Source: Janthinobacterium sp. J1-1 (GTDB taxonomy: Bacteria > Pseudomonadota > Gammaproteobacteria > Burkholderiales > Burkholderiaceae_D). From it: 64,000 nt of DNA. Where the stretch lies: assembly GCF_030944405.1 (NCBI RefSeq), contig NZ_CP132339.1:5580001-5644000 (forward strand), given 5' to 3'. The notes under the pieces were generated by a model, which was not told the DNA's origin, ran no database searches, and was given only the letters and a program-made list of their open reading frames with translations. Shown piece by piece: positions 1 to 8,610 of the stretch (positions within the stretch are counted from its first letter, which is position 1; every line of letters starts with the position of its first letter). A program made the translations under genes and the position numbers.

Positions 1-286
1 CGAACAGCTGGCGCACCTGGCTGATCAGTTCCAGGGTCAGGTCGGCGTGGCGGTCGGGAAAGCGCGCATGGCCGGCGTCCGTCAGCGACCAGCGCCGTGA
101 CGGCCGCCCCACCTTGTCGGCCACGTCCTCGAAAGTCACCAGGCCTTTGCCACGCGCCGCTTCGAGCTGGCGCCGCGCGCCCATCGAGGTCACATCGAGC
201 AAGACCGCCAGTTGCTGCGCCGTTTGCGAGCCGCGCATTTTCAGCAGGAACAGCGTCTGTTCCGAGGTGGCCACAGTGGCGCTCAT
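1..286 (-). CDS. Winged-helix transcriptional regulator, COG2345/SufR-like (partial, C-terminus beyond window)
   Basis: Only the first 95 codons are present; the gene runs off the left edge. The N-terminal part reads as a winged helix: a stretch with QTAQQLAVLLDVTSMGARRQ forms the likely helix-turn-helix, followed by GLVTFEDVADKVGRPSRRW and a LTDAGHARFPD segment, the order typical of the COG2345 family of predicted regulators (related to SufR and to ArsR/MarR folds). The ATG (286-284) overlaps the TGA of the upstream MFS gene as ATGA, so the two are translationally coupled. Inference: it may control the transporter and its own operon in response to an unknown ligand. Whether the C-terminal half carries Fe-S-ligating cysteines like SufR cannot be seen. 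Confidence 0.72.
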   Translation of the reverse strand, partial: MSATVATSEQTLFLLKMRGSQTAQQLAVLLDVTSMGARRQLEAARGKGLVTFEDVADKVGRPSRRWSLTDAGHARFPDRHADLTLELISQVRQLF

Positions 287-1506
287 GCCGCCGCCTTCAG
301 CTCCGGCGCATCGGTGGCGTTCAAATGCCGGCGCCAGCCATGCATGCGCCAGGCCGACCAGGCCGCGCACAAGGCGCCCACCACCAGCACCAGCCGCGTG
401 TCAATCAGGATCAGCAGCGAGCCGCCCAGTGCGACGATGATATTGGCGATGCAAAAGGTGGTCGACAGCAAGCCCATCACGGCGCCCTGGCCGTGCGCGC
501 TGAAACGCTCGGCGCACCAGCCTTGCAGCACCGTGTTGTACAGCGCGTTGGGAATGCCGAACAGCACGATGGCGGTAATGCCGACCCAGATATTGCCCAT
601 CGCCAGGATGGCGATCGCCAGCGCCACGGCGCAGGCATACCAGCCGGCGCGCAGCAGCGGCGCATGGCGGCTGGGTCCGCCGGCCAGCAGCGAGGTGATG
701 GTCATGGTGCCGCACAGGCCCACGTTCACCCAGGCAATCGCCTGCGCATTGTAGTGCGCCGTTTCAACCAGCCACAGCGGATAAAACTCATAAAAGCTGG
801 CCACGCCGCAGGTCAGTGCCAGTTGCACGATGAACAGGGTGCGCAGCTCTTCGTGGCGCAGCAGGTTCAGCGAATGGCGGTCGCGCGCCACCTGCCACCA
901 CGAGGTCGTGAGCAAGGATGGCGTTTCGCGCGGCAAGCCGACCGCCGCCAGCACGGCCACCAGCATCAGCGCGCCGGCGGCGATCCAGAACGGCACCGTC
1001 ACGCCCCACACCAGGGTGGCGCCGGCCAGGATGGGCCCCACCAGCCAGCCCAGGTAAAAAGCGCCGTTCAGCCACGACATGGCGCGCAGGCGCAGCGGCC
1101 CCTGCAACTGGTCGGCCAGCATGGCCCGCGCGACGGCGCCATTGCCTTCGAGCAGGCCGGTGATAAAGCGCGCGACAATAAACAGCGGGTAGGACTGGAT
1201 CACCAGGGCCCAGGCCGTGATCGCATGGCCGATGGCGGCGCCGACGGCGGTGCGCATCAGCAAAGGACGGCGGCCATAGCGGTCCGACAGCGGCCCCAGC
1301 AAGGCCGAGCCGATCAGCAGGCCCAGCGGATTGATGGTCAGCGCCAGGCCGAACAGCAACTTGGACGGCAGCCCCATGAAGTTATTGAAGGCATTCGGCG
1401 CCTCGGCCGCGAACAGCGGTGGCAAGATCGGATACGGCAAGGAGGCGCCGATGGTGGACAGCAGGGCCAGCAGGCAGGCGGCGGTGATCAGGATGACATT
1501 TTTCAT
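283..1506 (-). CDS. MFS transporter (12-TM exporter-type)
   Basis: A 407-residue polytopic inner-membrane protein with about twelve hydrophobic segments and the MFS loop 2-3 motif GPLSDRYGRRPLL. It starts directly with a membrane helix at MKNVILITAACLLALLST. I chose ATG 1506 rather than the upstream in-frame TTG at 1533 because the added residues are not hydrophobic and neither site has a strong ribosome site. The overall look (motif A, a short central loop, exporter-like spacing) fits the DHA1/TetA-like drug-efflux branch, but the substrate is unknown. It is the first gene of a two-gene unit; its stop overlaps the start of the downstream regulator by 4 bp. It diverges from the LexA-controlled repair operon starting at 1688. 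Confidence 0.8.
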   Translation of the reverse strand: MKNVILITAACLLALLSTIGASLPYPILPPLFAAEAPNAFNNFMGLPSKLLFGLALTINPLGLLIGSALLGPLSDRYGRRPLLMRTAVGAAIGHAITAWALVIQSYPLFIVARFITGLLEGNGAVARAMLADQLQGPLRLRAMSWLNGAFYLGWLVGPILAGATLVWGVTVPFWIAAGALMLVAVLAAVGLPRETPSLLTTSWWQVARDRHSLNLLRHEELRTLFIVQLALTCGVASFYEFYPLWLVETAHYNAQAIAWVNVGLCGTMTITSLLAGGPSRHAPLLRAGWYACAVALAIAILAMGNIWVGITAIVLFGIPNALYNTVLQGWCAERFSAHGQGAVMGLLSTTFCIANIIVALGGSLLILIDTRLVLVVGALCAAWSAWRMHGWRRHLNATDAPELKAAA

Positions 1507-1627
1507 ATGCAGAATATACCGGGCGACTTGCAATAAGTAAACAAATTTGATTATTTATCAGTTCCCGCGCAACGCCTGGCGCACCCGCAGGGGAAATCGC
1601 TGGGCAAGCGGGCCGACACGGTTTAAA

Positions 1628-1643
1628 CTGTATATAAACACAG
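1628..1643 (+). promoter_or_regulatory. LexA (SOS) box upstream of the nuclease-helicase operon
   Basis: CTGTATATAAACACAG at 1628-1643 matches CTGT-N8-ACAG exactly, with an AT-rich core and flanking A and TA bases that extend the match to the enterobacterial consensus. It ends 44 bp before the ATG of the VRR-NUC gene, where a repressor would cover the promoter. It is nearly palindromic and could also reach the divergent MFS promoter. Betaproteobacterial LexA proteins are known to use this kind of site. Confidence 0.85.
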
Positions 1644-1687
1644 TAAAACCATATCCAAGTAACATCAAAGAGCCTGCCTGCCCCATC

Positions 1688-3355
1688 ATGTTGAGAGTCC
1701 TGGACAATCCCTTGTACTATCTGGAGAACTTCCAGGGCGTGCTGAACTGGATCAGCGAGCGCTATGCCGATCTGCTGAGCGTTGAAGAAACGCAATTCAT
1801 CGCGCAGTTCGCGCAACTGCCGCAAGCGTCGCGCGCGCTGTTCGTGCGCCTGGTGATGCGCAAGGGTTGTCTGTTTCGCGCCAGCAAACTCAACTACGCT
1901 GAAATCGGCGACACGCGCAGCGCCGCCCTGCCCCTGCTGGCCACCGGCTGGGTGGTGGCGGACCCGGCCATCGATATCGCCACCCTGTTCGAGCTGCTGC
2001 TGAAACCCGAACTGCAGCAGGTATTCCTGCTCGCCGGCCCCTTGAAAGCGGCGCGCAAGACGGAACAGCTGGACGCATTGCGCGAGCAACATCCGGGCGA
2101 ACAGCCGTTTTCCGCCTGGTATCCGGCCTCGAACGACGTGCTGTACAGCATATGCAACCAGCCCCTGTGCGACCGGCTGCGCCTGATTTATTTCGGCAAC
2201 TACCACCAGGACTGGTCGGAATTCGTGTTGTCCGACCTAGGCGTGTATCAATATGAAAAAGTGGAGTTTTCGCTGGCCTCGCGCGGCTTTCGCACGCGCC
2301 AGGATATCGCCCACTACGAAGTGCTGCATCAGTGCCGCGAGCGCTTCAACGACGAGGCCGCGCCCGCCGCCCCCGACGAGGTGCTGCGGGAACTGGCGGC
2401 GCTGGCGCCCGTGAGCGACAACGCCTGGCTGGCCAGCCGCCGCGACAAATTGCAATTCCAGATCGCCCAGCAGCTGGAAAAATCGCAGGACTGGCCCGCC
2501 GCCTACCGCGCCTACGCCGACTGCCGCTATCCGGGCGCGCGCGGCCGCGCCATTCGCGTACTGGAAAAGGATGAACAGCCGGGCGCCGCCTACGAGCGAT
2601 TGTCGATCGCCCTGCAGGCGCCCGAAAGCGAGGCCGAGCGCCAGTTGCTGCTGCGCATGGCGCCCCGCTTGCGGCGCAAACTGGGCCACGCGAAACAGGC
2701 CGCCACGCCAGCCGCGCCGGTCGAGCGCCTCGATCTGCTGCTGCCCTTCCCGCAAGAAAGCTGCCACGTGGAAGGCGTGGTGCTGCAGCACTTGACGCAG
2801 CAGGACGCACCCGTCTATTACGTGGAAAACACCCTGATCAATTCCCTGTTTGGCCTGTTGTGCTGGCACACGATTTTCAAGGCGATCCCGGGCGCCTTTT
2901 TCCACCCGTTCCACCGCGGCCCGGCCGACCTGCACAGCGCCGACTTCCATGCGCGCCGCCTGGACGACTTTGCGGCCTGCCTGGCGCAGCTCGACAATGG
3001 CGACTACCGCGCCAGCATGCGCGCCACCCATGCCGCCAAGGCCGGCATCGTGTCGCCGTTTGTCAGCTGGCAGGTGCTCGACAGCGAATTGCTGGAGCTG
3101 GCCCTGGCCTGCATCCCGGCCACCCATCTGAAAAAGGCGTTTGAACGCATCTTGCTCGACATAAAAAGCAACCGCACGGGATTTCCCGACCTGATCCAGT
3201 TCTGGCCGGCCGAACAGCGTTATCGCATGATCGAAGTGAAAGGCCCGGGCGACCGCCTGCAGGACAACCAGCAGCGCTGGATCGCGTATTGCGCCCAGCA
3301 CGCGATGCCGGTGACCGTGTGCTACCTGCAATGGTCGCAGGCGGTGGCGGCGTGA
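1688..3355 (+). CDS. VRR-NUC domain nuclease, bacterial FAN1-like
   Basis: A 555-residue predicted structure-specific DNA nuclease. The C-terminus holds a PD-(D/E)XK site: FPDL (D501), then EVKG (E516, K518), then the GDRLQDNQ and AWCAQ-like tail seen in VRR-NUC proteins; here the last part reads QRWIAYCAQHAMPVTVCYLQ. The N-terminal half has the FAN1-type helical region (SASKLNYAEI-like 'FRASKLNYAEIGDTRSAALP'). FAN1 enzymes trim branched and flap DNA during interstrand-crosslink repair; bacterial members do similar incision in vitro. I chose ATG 1688 because the longer frame would cross the LexA box. The stop overlaps the next gene's start as GTGA, so nuclease and helicase are coupled. SOS control by LexA is predicted from the perfect box upstream. 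Confidence 0.88.
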   Translation: MLRVLDNPLYYLENFQGVLNWISERYADLLSVEETQFIAQFAQLPQASRALFVRLVMRKGCLFRASKLNYAEIGDTRSAALPLLATGWVVADPAIDIATLFELLLKPELQQVFLLAGPLKAARKTEQLDALREQHPGEQPFSAWYPASNDVLYSICNQPLCDRLRLIYFGNYHQDWSEFVLSDLGVYQYEKVEFSLASRGFRTRQDIAHYEVLHQCRERFNDEAAPAAPDEVLRELAALAPVSDNAWLASRRDKLQFQIAQQLEKSQDWPAAYRAYADCRYPGARGRAIRVLEKDEQPGAAYERLSIALQAPESEAERQLLLRMAPRLRRKLGHAKQAATPAAPVERLDLLLPFPQESCHVEGVVLQHLTQQDAPVYYVENTLINSLFGLLCWHTIFKAIPGAFFHPFHRGPADLHSADFHARRLDDFAACLAQLDNGDYRASMRATHAAKAGIVSPFVSWQVLDSELLELALACIPATHLKKAFERILLDIKSNRTGFPDLIQFWPAEQRYRMIEVKGPGDRLQDNQQRWIAYCAQHAMPVTVCYLQWSQAVAA

Positions 3356-5628
3356 AGCGATACACCATTGCCGTGCGCGCCCTGTGCGAATTTACCGCGA
3401 AAGTCGGCGACCTGGACCTGCGCTTCACGCCCTCGCCCACGGCGCAGGAGGGCATCGCCGGCCACGCCACCGTGACCGGCCGGCGCGACGATGATTACCA
3501 GCGCGAAATCAGCCTGGCCGGCGACTTCGGCCCGCTGCATGTGCGCGGCCGCGCCGACGGCTACGATCCGGCCCGCCGCCAGCTGGAAGAAATCAAGACC
3601 TACCGGGGCGACCTGTCCACCATGCCGGCCAACCACCGCCAGCTGCACTGGGCGCAGGCGCGCATCTATGGCTATTTGCTGTGCCAGCAACTGAACCTGC
3701 CCATGCTGCGCGTGGCGCTGGTGTATTTCGATATCGCCAGCCAGAAAGAAACCATCCTGCACGAGGAATGCACGGCGGAAGCGCTGCGCATCTTTTTCGA
3801 ACAGCACTGCACCCTGTTTATCGACTGGGCCGAGCAGGAACTGACCCACCGCGACAGCCGCGACCGGCAACTGGCGGCGATGGCGTTTCCCCACGCCGAT
3901 TTTCGGCCGGGCCAGCGCCAGCTGGCAGAAGCCATGTACAAGGCCAGCAACCGCGGCTGCTGCCTGCTGGCGCAAGCGCCCACCGGCATCGGCAAGACGG
4001 TGGGCAGCCTGTTTCCGATGCTCAAGGCCACGGCAGCGCATGGCCTCGACAAATTGTTTTTCCTGGCAGCCAAGGTGCCGGGCCGGCAGATGGCGCTCGA
4101 CGCCTGCGCCATCCTGAAAAACAGCGCGCCGCTGCTACCGCTGCGGGTGCTGGAACTGAGCGCGAAAAGCAGCGCCTGCGAGCACCCGGACAAAGCCTGC
4201 CATGGCGAATCGTGCCCGCTGGCGCGCGGCTTTTACGACCGATTGCCGCTGGCGCGCGAAGTGGCGCTGGCCAGCGGCCTGATACTCGACAAGGAAGCCG
4301 TGCGCGCCATCGCCCTGCAGCAGGGCGTGTGTCCCTACTACCTGGGCATGGAACTGGCGCGCTGGAGCGATGTCGTGATCGGCGACTACAACTATTATTT
4401 CGACCTCAGCGCCATGCTGTACGGCATGACCCTGGCGCATGACTGGAAGGTCAATGTGCTGGTCGACGAAGCGCACAATATGGTGTCGCGCGCGCGCGGC
4501 ATGTACACGGCCGAGCTTGAACATATCCAGCTGAAGGGCTTGCGCAAGTTCGCGCCCGAACCGTTGAAAAAACCGCTGGACCGGCTCAACCGCCAGTGGA
4601 ACGCGCTGCTCAAGGAACAAGGCGAAGACTACCTGGTGCATGCGGCCCTGCCCGACAAATTCTTCGGCGCGCTGCAGGGCGTGGCCACCGCCATCGGCGA
4701 CTACATGGCCGAGCATGCGGCGTCACTCGATGAAGATTTGCAGCGTTTTTATTTCGACGTGCTGCTGATCAACCGCCTGGCAGAGAGTTTCGGCGACCAT
4801 TCGCTGTTTGACGTCAGCAAGACGGCCGGCGGCTCGACCATCTGCATCCGCAATATCGTGCCGGCACCGTTTTTGAAACCCCGCTTCGAGGCCAGCCACA
4901 GCACGGCCCTGTTCTCCGCCACCTTGAGTCCATGGAATTACTACAACGACACCCTCGGCATGCCGGCCGGCACTGCCTGGGTCGACGTCGACTCGCCCTT
5001 CCTGGCTGAGCAGCTGGCCGTGCGCGTGGCTGACAATATTTCCACGCGCTACCAGCACCGCGCCGCCTCGCTGCTGCCCATCGTCCAGCTGATGGCAAAA
5101 CAGTATGCGGAAGCGCCGGGCAACTACCTGGCGTTTTTCAGCAGCTTCGACTACATGGAAAAGACCGCCACCCTGTTTGCCCAGCATTTCCCGGACGTGC
5201 CCACCTGGCAGCAGCCGCGCCGCATGGATGACACGGCGCGCACGCAGTTCCTGGGGCGCTTCGGACTGGAAACGCGCGGCATCGGCTTTGCCGTGCTCGG
5301 TGGCGCCTTTGGCGAAGGCATCGATTTACCGGGCGCGCGCCTGATCGGCGCGTTTATCGCCACCCTGGGCCTGCCGCAGATCAACCCGGTCAATGAACAG
5401 ATACGCCAGCGCATGGGCGACATCTTTGGCGCCGGCTACGACTATACGTATCTGTACCCGGGCATGCAGAAAGTGGTACAGGCGGCCGGCCGCGTGATCC
5501 GCACGCAGACCGACAAGGGCGTGGTCTATCTGATCGACGACCGCTTTGCGCGGCCCGAAGTACGCCAGTTGCTGCCCACCTGGTGGGACGTGCGGATCGA
5601 GCCGCGAGCTAGCCTTCCAATATCTTGA
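3352..5628 (+). CDS. Cas4-like nuclease fused to an XPD/DinG-family Fe-S DNA helicase
   Basis: 758 residues from GTG 3352 (overlapping the previous stop). Residues 1 to about 190 hold a PD-(D/E)XK nuclease: D69 in GRADGYD, then E80 and K82 in EEIKTYRGDL. The helicase follows: Walker A at about 210-217 (PTGIGKTV), four cysteines at 276, 283, 288 and 327 placed between motif I and DEAH as in the XPD iron-sulfur domain, DEAH box at 372-375, and motif VI near the end (QAAGRVIRT). Family knowledge: such enzymes unwind DNA 5'-3' and need the Fe-S cluster. Unlike E. coli DinG it carries its own nuclease domain. With the VRR-NUC partner it forms a predicted SOS-induced repair unit, possibly for crosslinks or branched DNA. 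The 3' end overlaps the LytTR gene tail-to-tail by 20 bp. Confidence 0.87.
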   Translation: MKRYTIAVRALCEFTAKVGDLDLRFTPSPTAQEGIAGHATVTGRRDDDYQREISLAGDFGPLHVRGRADGYDPARRQLEEIKTYRGDLSTMPANHRQLHWAQARIYGYLLCQQLNLPMLRVALVYFDIASQKETILHEECTAEALRIFFEQHCTLFIDWAEQELTHRDSRDRQLAAMAFPHADFRPGQRQLAEAMYKASNRGCCLLAQAPTGIGKTVGSLFPMLKATAAHGLDKLFFLAAKVPGRQMALDACAILKNSAPLLPLRVLELSAKSSACEHPDKACHGESCPLARGFYDRLPLAREVALASGLILDKEAVRAIALQQGVCPYYLGMELARWSDVVIGDYNYYFDLSAMLYGMTLAHDWKVNVLVDEAHNMVSRARGMYTAELEHIQLKGLRKFAPEPLKKPLDRLNRQWNALLKEQGEDYLVHAALPDKFFGALQGVATAIGDYMAEHAASLDEDLQRFYFDVLLINRLAESFGDHSLFDVSKTAGGSTICIRNIVPAPFLKPRFEASHSTALFSATLSPWNYYNDTLGMPAGTAWVDVDSPFLAEQLAVRVADNISTRYQHRAASLLPIVQLMAKQYAEAPGNYLAFFSSFDYMEKTATLFAQHFPDVPTWQQPRRMDDTARTQFLGRFGLETRGIGFAVLGGAFGEGIDLPGARLIGAFIATLGLPQINPVNEQIRQRMGDIFGAGYDYTYLYPGMQKVVQAAGRVIRTQTDKGVVYLIDDRFARPEVRQLLPTWWDVRIEPRASLPIS

Positions 5629-6349
5629 GCTTTTGATAGCCTGACTTGCTGACCGGAATGCGCGTGCCGTCGTTGAGGATGGCCACATGGCTGTCCCTGG
5701 TCGCCGGTTCGATGCGGCTGATGACCTCGATATTGAGCAGGTAGGACCTGTGCACGCGCAGGAACTTTGCGGGGTCGAGCTGGGCTTCCAGCTCGCTCAG
5801 GCGCTGGCTTTTCAGCCAGCACTTGCCATCGGCGCAGATGCTGACGTAGTCATCCTGCGCCTCGACATAGGCAATGCTGGCGGCCGGGATCACATGCACC
5901 GTGGCGCCATCGCGCGTCAAGATGCGCGACAGGGGCGCGGCCCGTGTCGCGGCTTCGTGCACCACAGCTTGCAAGGCCGCCGCCGGCGCAAGGTGACTGC
6001 GCGCATGGGCCAGGGCCTGCTCGAAGCGCTGCTCGCTGTAGGGTTTCAGCAAATAATCGAGCGCATGGCATTCGAAGGCCTTGAGCGCATACTGGTCGTA
6101 GGCGGTGACAAAGATCAACCGGGTTTTCGCACCGATCAGCTCGGCCACTTCGAAACCGTCCAGGCGCGGCATCTGTATGTCGAGAAACACCAGTTCCGGC
6201 GCCAGCTCGGCGATGGCTTTCACCGCTTCAAAGCCATTCGCGCATTCGGCCACGATCTCGATATCGTCATGGCGCGCCAGGTATTCGCGCAATACGGCAC
6301 GCGCCAGCATTTCATCGTCGACGATGGCCACCCGCATCTTGCTTTGCAT
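5609..6349 (-). CDS. LytTR-family response regulator (LytR/AlgR type)
   Basis: 246 residues. A CheY-like receiver occupies residues 5-120, with the acidic pair D11/D12, phospho-acceptor D57 in VFLDIQMP, the switch threonine in FVTAYD and the lysine in LLKPY. A LytTR DNA-binding domain fills about 140-246, recognisable from VEAQDDYVSI and FLRVHRSYLLN. It starts immediately after the kinase stop codon (6350), so the pair is cotranscribed and probably coupled; an alternative start at M5 gives the same protein in practice. LytTR regulators bind direct repeats at promoters, often of envelope or exopolysaccharide genes. Inference: output regulator of the LiaF-like sensing operon. The 3' end overlaps the helicase gene by 20 bp on the opposite strand. 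Confidence 0.9.
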   Translation of the reverse strand: MQSKMRVAIVDDEMLARAVLREYLARHDDIEIVAECANGFEAVKAIAELAPELVFLDIQMPRLDGFEVAELIGAKTRLIFVTAYDQYALKAFECHALDYLLKPYSEQRFEQALAHARSHLAPAAALQAVVHEAATRAAPLSRILTRDGATVHVIPAASIAYVEAQDDYVSICADGKCWLKSQRLSELEAQLDPAKFLRVHRSYLLNIEVISRIEPATRDSHVAILNDGTRIPVSKSGYQKLKILEG

Positions 6350-7426
6350 TTATGCTTCCTCCGTGGAACCGGTCTGTGCCGGCATCGATATGCTCACTTC
6401 AAAACCGCCGTCCTGGCGCGCCCAGTGCACGCTGGCTTCATGGCCGTAGGCGCCCAGCAGGCGCTGGCGTACATTGTCCAGCCCGACGCCATTGCCGCGC
6501 GGCGACAGTTGCTCGTGGTCGACAGGATTGCTCACGCGAATACGCAGCAGGCTGCCCACGCGCCGCGCGTCAACCACGATCACGCCGCCCTCGGTCAGGC
6601 CGCAGATGCCATGCTTGACGGCATTTTCCACCAGCGGCTGTATCAGCATGGGTGGCAACAAACAGTCCAGCGCAGCGTCATCGATGGCCTCCTCCACTTG
6701 CAGGCGCTGGCCGAAGCGCACCTGCTCGATCGCCAGGAAGTGACGGATCAGTACCAGTTCCTGCGCCACCGTGATGTGCTTGTGCGCTTCCAGGCTCAGG
6801 CTTTGCCGGAAGAAACTGGCAAGCTCCACCGTCATGGTGCGCGCGCCCGCCGGATTAATGGACGTCAGCGCGCTGATCGAGTTCAGGCTGTTGAACAGGA
6901 AATGCGGATCGATCTGGGTGCGCAGCATGCGTAGCTGGGCTTGCTGCGCCATCAGCTGCGCTTCCAGCCCGCGCTGCTCGGCCGTCTTGGCGCGCACGAA
7001 TTCGAGCAGCAGATAATGCACGGCGCCGGCCAGGCAATACAGCAATACGCCGAGACCAAAAAACAGCCACAGCAAAGCCGGGTTCAGGGACACGCCCAGC
7101 CACGGCACTTCCGGCAGCAGGCTGAGGCTGTTGATGAATTGCAGCAGGGTTGCCCACAACAAGCCGGCAAACAGGGCCGCCACCCCCATCACGCCCAGGA
7201 TGGCGGCCGGACGGCGGCCATTGAGCGGATAGGCGCGGCACAGGTAAAAGGTGGAAAAGCCCGTGCCGATGGCGTACACCAGAGTGGCAGGCACCACCAG
7301 CAGCACGGCGTTGATCCAGCGCACCGGCGCCGCGCGCGACAGCACGAAGGCCAGCGCCAGGCCCAGCGCCAGGCATACCAGGAACGCCACCACGGCGGCG
7401 CGCCGTGTCGACAGGGCTGCGGTCAT
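6350..7426 (-). CDS. LytS-type sensor histidine kinase (HisKA_7TM-like membrane region, PF06580)
   Basis: 358 residues. About four or more hydrophobic segments fill residues 10-145, followed by a coiled stretch and the His_kinase H-box QIDPHFLFNSLNSI with H175. The ATPase part has the N-box PLVENAVKHG and the glycine box GNGVGLDNVRQRL. There is almost no periplasmic loop, so it is an intramembrane-sensing type rather than a ligand-binding one; known partners of such kinases are membrane accessory proteins. That fits the two LiaF-like proteins encoded just upstream in the same operon (13-bp gap). The response regulator starts on the next base after its stop. Confidence 0.88.
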   Translation of the reverse strand: MTAALSTRRAAVVAFLVCLALGLALAFVLSRAAPVRWINAVLLVVPATLVYAIGTGFSTFYLCRAYPLNGRRPAAILGVMGVAALFAGLLWATLLQFINSLSLLPEVPWLGVSLNPALLWLFFGLGVLLYCLAGAVHYLLLEFVRAKTAEQRGLEAQLMAQQAQLRMLRTQIDPHFLFNSLNSISALTSINPAGARTMTVELASFFRQSLSLEAHKHITVAQELVLIRHFLAIEQVRFGQRLQVEEAIDDAALDCLLPPMLIQPLVENAVKHGICGLTEGGVIVVDARRVGSLLRIRVSNPVDHEQLSPRGNGVGLDNVRQRLLGAYGHEASVHWARQDGGFEVSISMPAQTGSTEEA

Positions 7427-7439
7427 CCGGCGCCCTGGC

Positions 7440-8237
7440 CTAGTTGCGGATTTCCAGGCCGCCCATGATGGCGTAGCCGCTCACATACAGGCGCTTGTGC
7501 TGGTGCGGCGGCACGATGGTTTTTTCTTCGAAGCCGCCGAGGATGGGCGTGCCTTGCAGGATCACGCTCCAGTCGGGCGGCACCTTGATGGTGATGCCGC
7601 CGCACAGGGCGAACACATTGAGCACGGCTTCGCCTTCGATCGAGGCCTGGCGCAGGTCGATCTCGCAGCCGGCCATGATCACATTGATGTCGCCGCCGCG
7701 GAAACGCTGCGACGACACGCGCCGCACGAAGCCGCCCAGGATGGCGGACACTTCGATGATGCTGTCGTCATCCGCTTGTCCGCTGGCATCGGGCGCCGCC
7801 TTGTCCAGCGATACGGCGCCATTGCGGGCCTGGCCGAACGAGTCAGGCTGTGCCGGGCTTTCCTGGCGTGCGGCAAATCGCCGGCGCTGCTGGCGCTGGC
7901 GTGTGCCGGGCAGCGACTTGGTCACCACGGCAATACCGATGCCGATGATCACGAGCGGCCACAGCATGTTCCAGCTGATATAGAACAGGCCCATGGCGCG
8001 GAAGGTCCAGGTCACGCCCAGCAAGACCATCACGCCGCCCAGCACGTAGCCGGAACGGGTGCGGCTTTGCGAGATTTTCAGCAGGCCGAAGATGATCAGG
8101 ATGGTCGGCCAGAAACGGAAGGTATAGCGCACGCTGATAAAGCCGAGGTTATCGAGCAGGAACACCAGCCCCAGGCCGATCACCAGTACGCCCAGGATGA
8201 TCTGCGATGGCGAATCGAGTGGCGGTTTATTTTTCAT
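7440..8237 (-). CDS. LiaF-like membrane protein (LiaF/YvqF C-terminal domain)
   Basis: 265 residues. Four hydrophobic helices occupy residues 10-105 (for example ILGVLVIGLGLVFLLDN), then a basic cytoplasmic linker rich in R and Q, and a beta-rich C-terminal domain (about 160-265) with repeated short strands such as GGDINVIMAGCEIDLRQAS. This is the PF09922 'cell wall-active antibiotic response' domain of LiaF/YvqF. In Bacillus LiaF restrains the LiaRS two-component system until envelope damage; here the adjacent kinase is a LytS type, so the analogy is by inference. It overlaps the upstream membrane gene by 11 bp, showing tight coupling. Confidence 0.82.
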   Translation of the reverse strand: MKNKPPLDSPSQIILGVLVIGLGLVFLLDNLGFISVRYTFRFWPTILIIFGLLKISQSRTRSGYVLGGVMVLLGVTWTFRAMGLFYISWNMLWPLVIIGIGIAVVTKSLPGTRQRQQRRRFAARQESPAQPDSFGQARNGAVSLDKAAPDASGQADDDSIIEVSAILGGFVRRVSSQRFRGGDINVIMAGCEIDLRQASIEGEAVLNVFALCGGITIKVPPDWSVILQGTPILGGFEEKTIVPPHQHKRLYVSGYAIMGGLEIRN

Positions 8238-8610
8238 GTTCGGACTCCCGGTAAGCCATGAAGTGTTTGTTCAGCAAGGGTTCGAGCACCATGCCCACGC
8301 CCCAGGCGATCAGCAGGGCGGGCCAGCTGTTGTAGAAACTCAGGTTCCACAGTTCTTCGTACGACACATACCACCAGGCGGCGAAAAAAATCAGCCACAG
8401 GCCACTCAAGACCTGCTTGGCCGAGACCGGCGCCACCAGCTTGTTGATGCCGAAAAGCACCATGATCACCGGCCAATAGTGCCATAGCTGGCGATAGTCG
8501 CGCAGATAGATGATGTCGAGCCGGTCGAGCAGGAAGACGGCGCCGACCACGATCAGCAGCACGCCCCACAGCAGCTGGCTGCGGCGCCAATAAGCTTGTT
8601 CAGATTTCAC
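8227..8610 (-). CDS. Small LiaI/DUF5668-like four-helix membrane protein
   Basis: 127 residues, about four membrane helices, first gene of the LiaF-like/LytTR operon. I chose GTG 8610 because a GGGGG ribosome site sits a few bases upstream and the protein then begins with VKSEQAYWRRSQLLWGVLL; the longer frame adds 48 proline-rich residues without membrane or domain features. The layout WGVLLIVVGAVFLLDRLDII mirrors the first helix of the following LiaF-like protein, so the two probably arose from the same DUF5668/LiaF transmembrane module. Likely role: an accessory membrane sensor component; no enzyme motif is present. Confidence 0.72.
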   Translation of the reverse strand: MKSEQAYWRRSQLLWGVLLIVVGAVFLLDRLDIIYLRDYRQLWHYWPVIMVLFGINKLVAPVSAKQVLSGLWLIFFAAWWYVSYEELWNLSFYNSWPALLIAWGVGMVLEPLLNKHFMAYRESEHEK

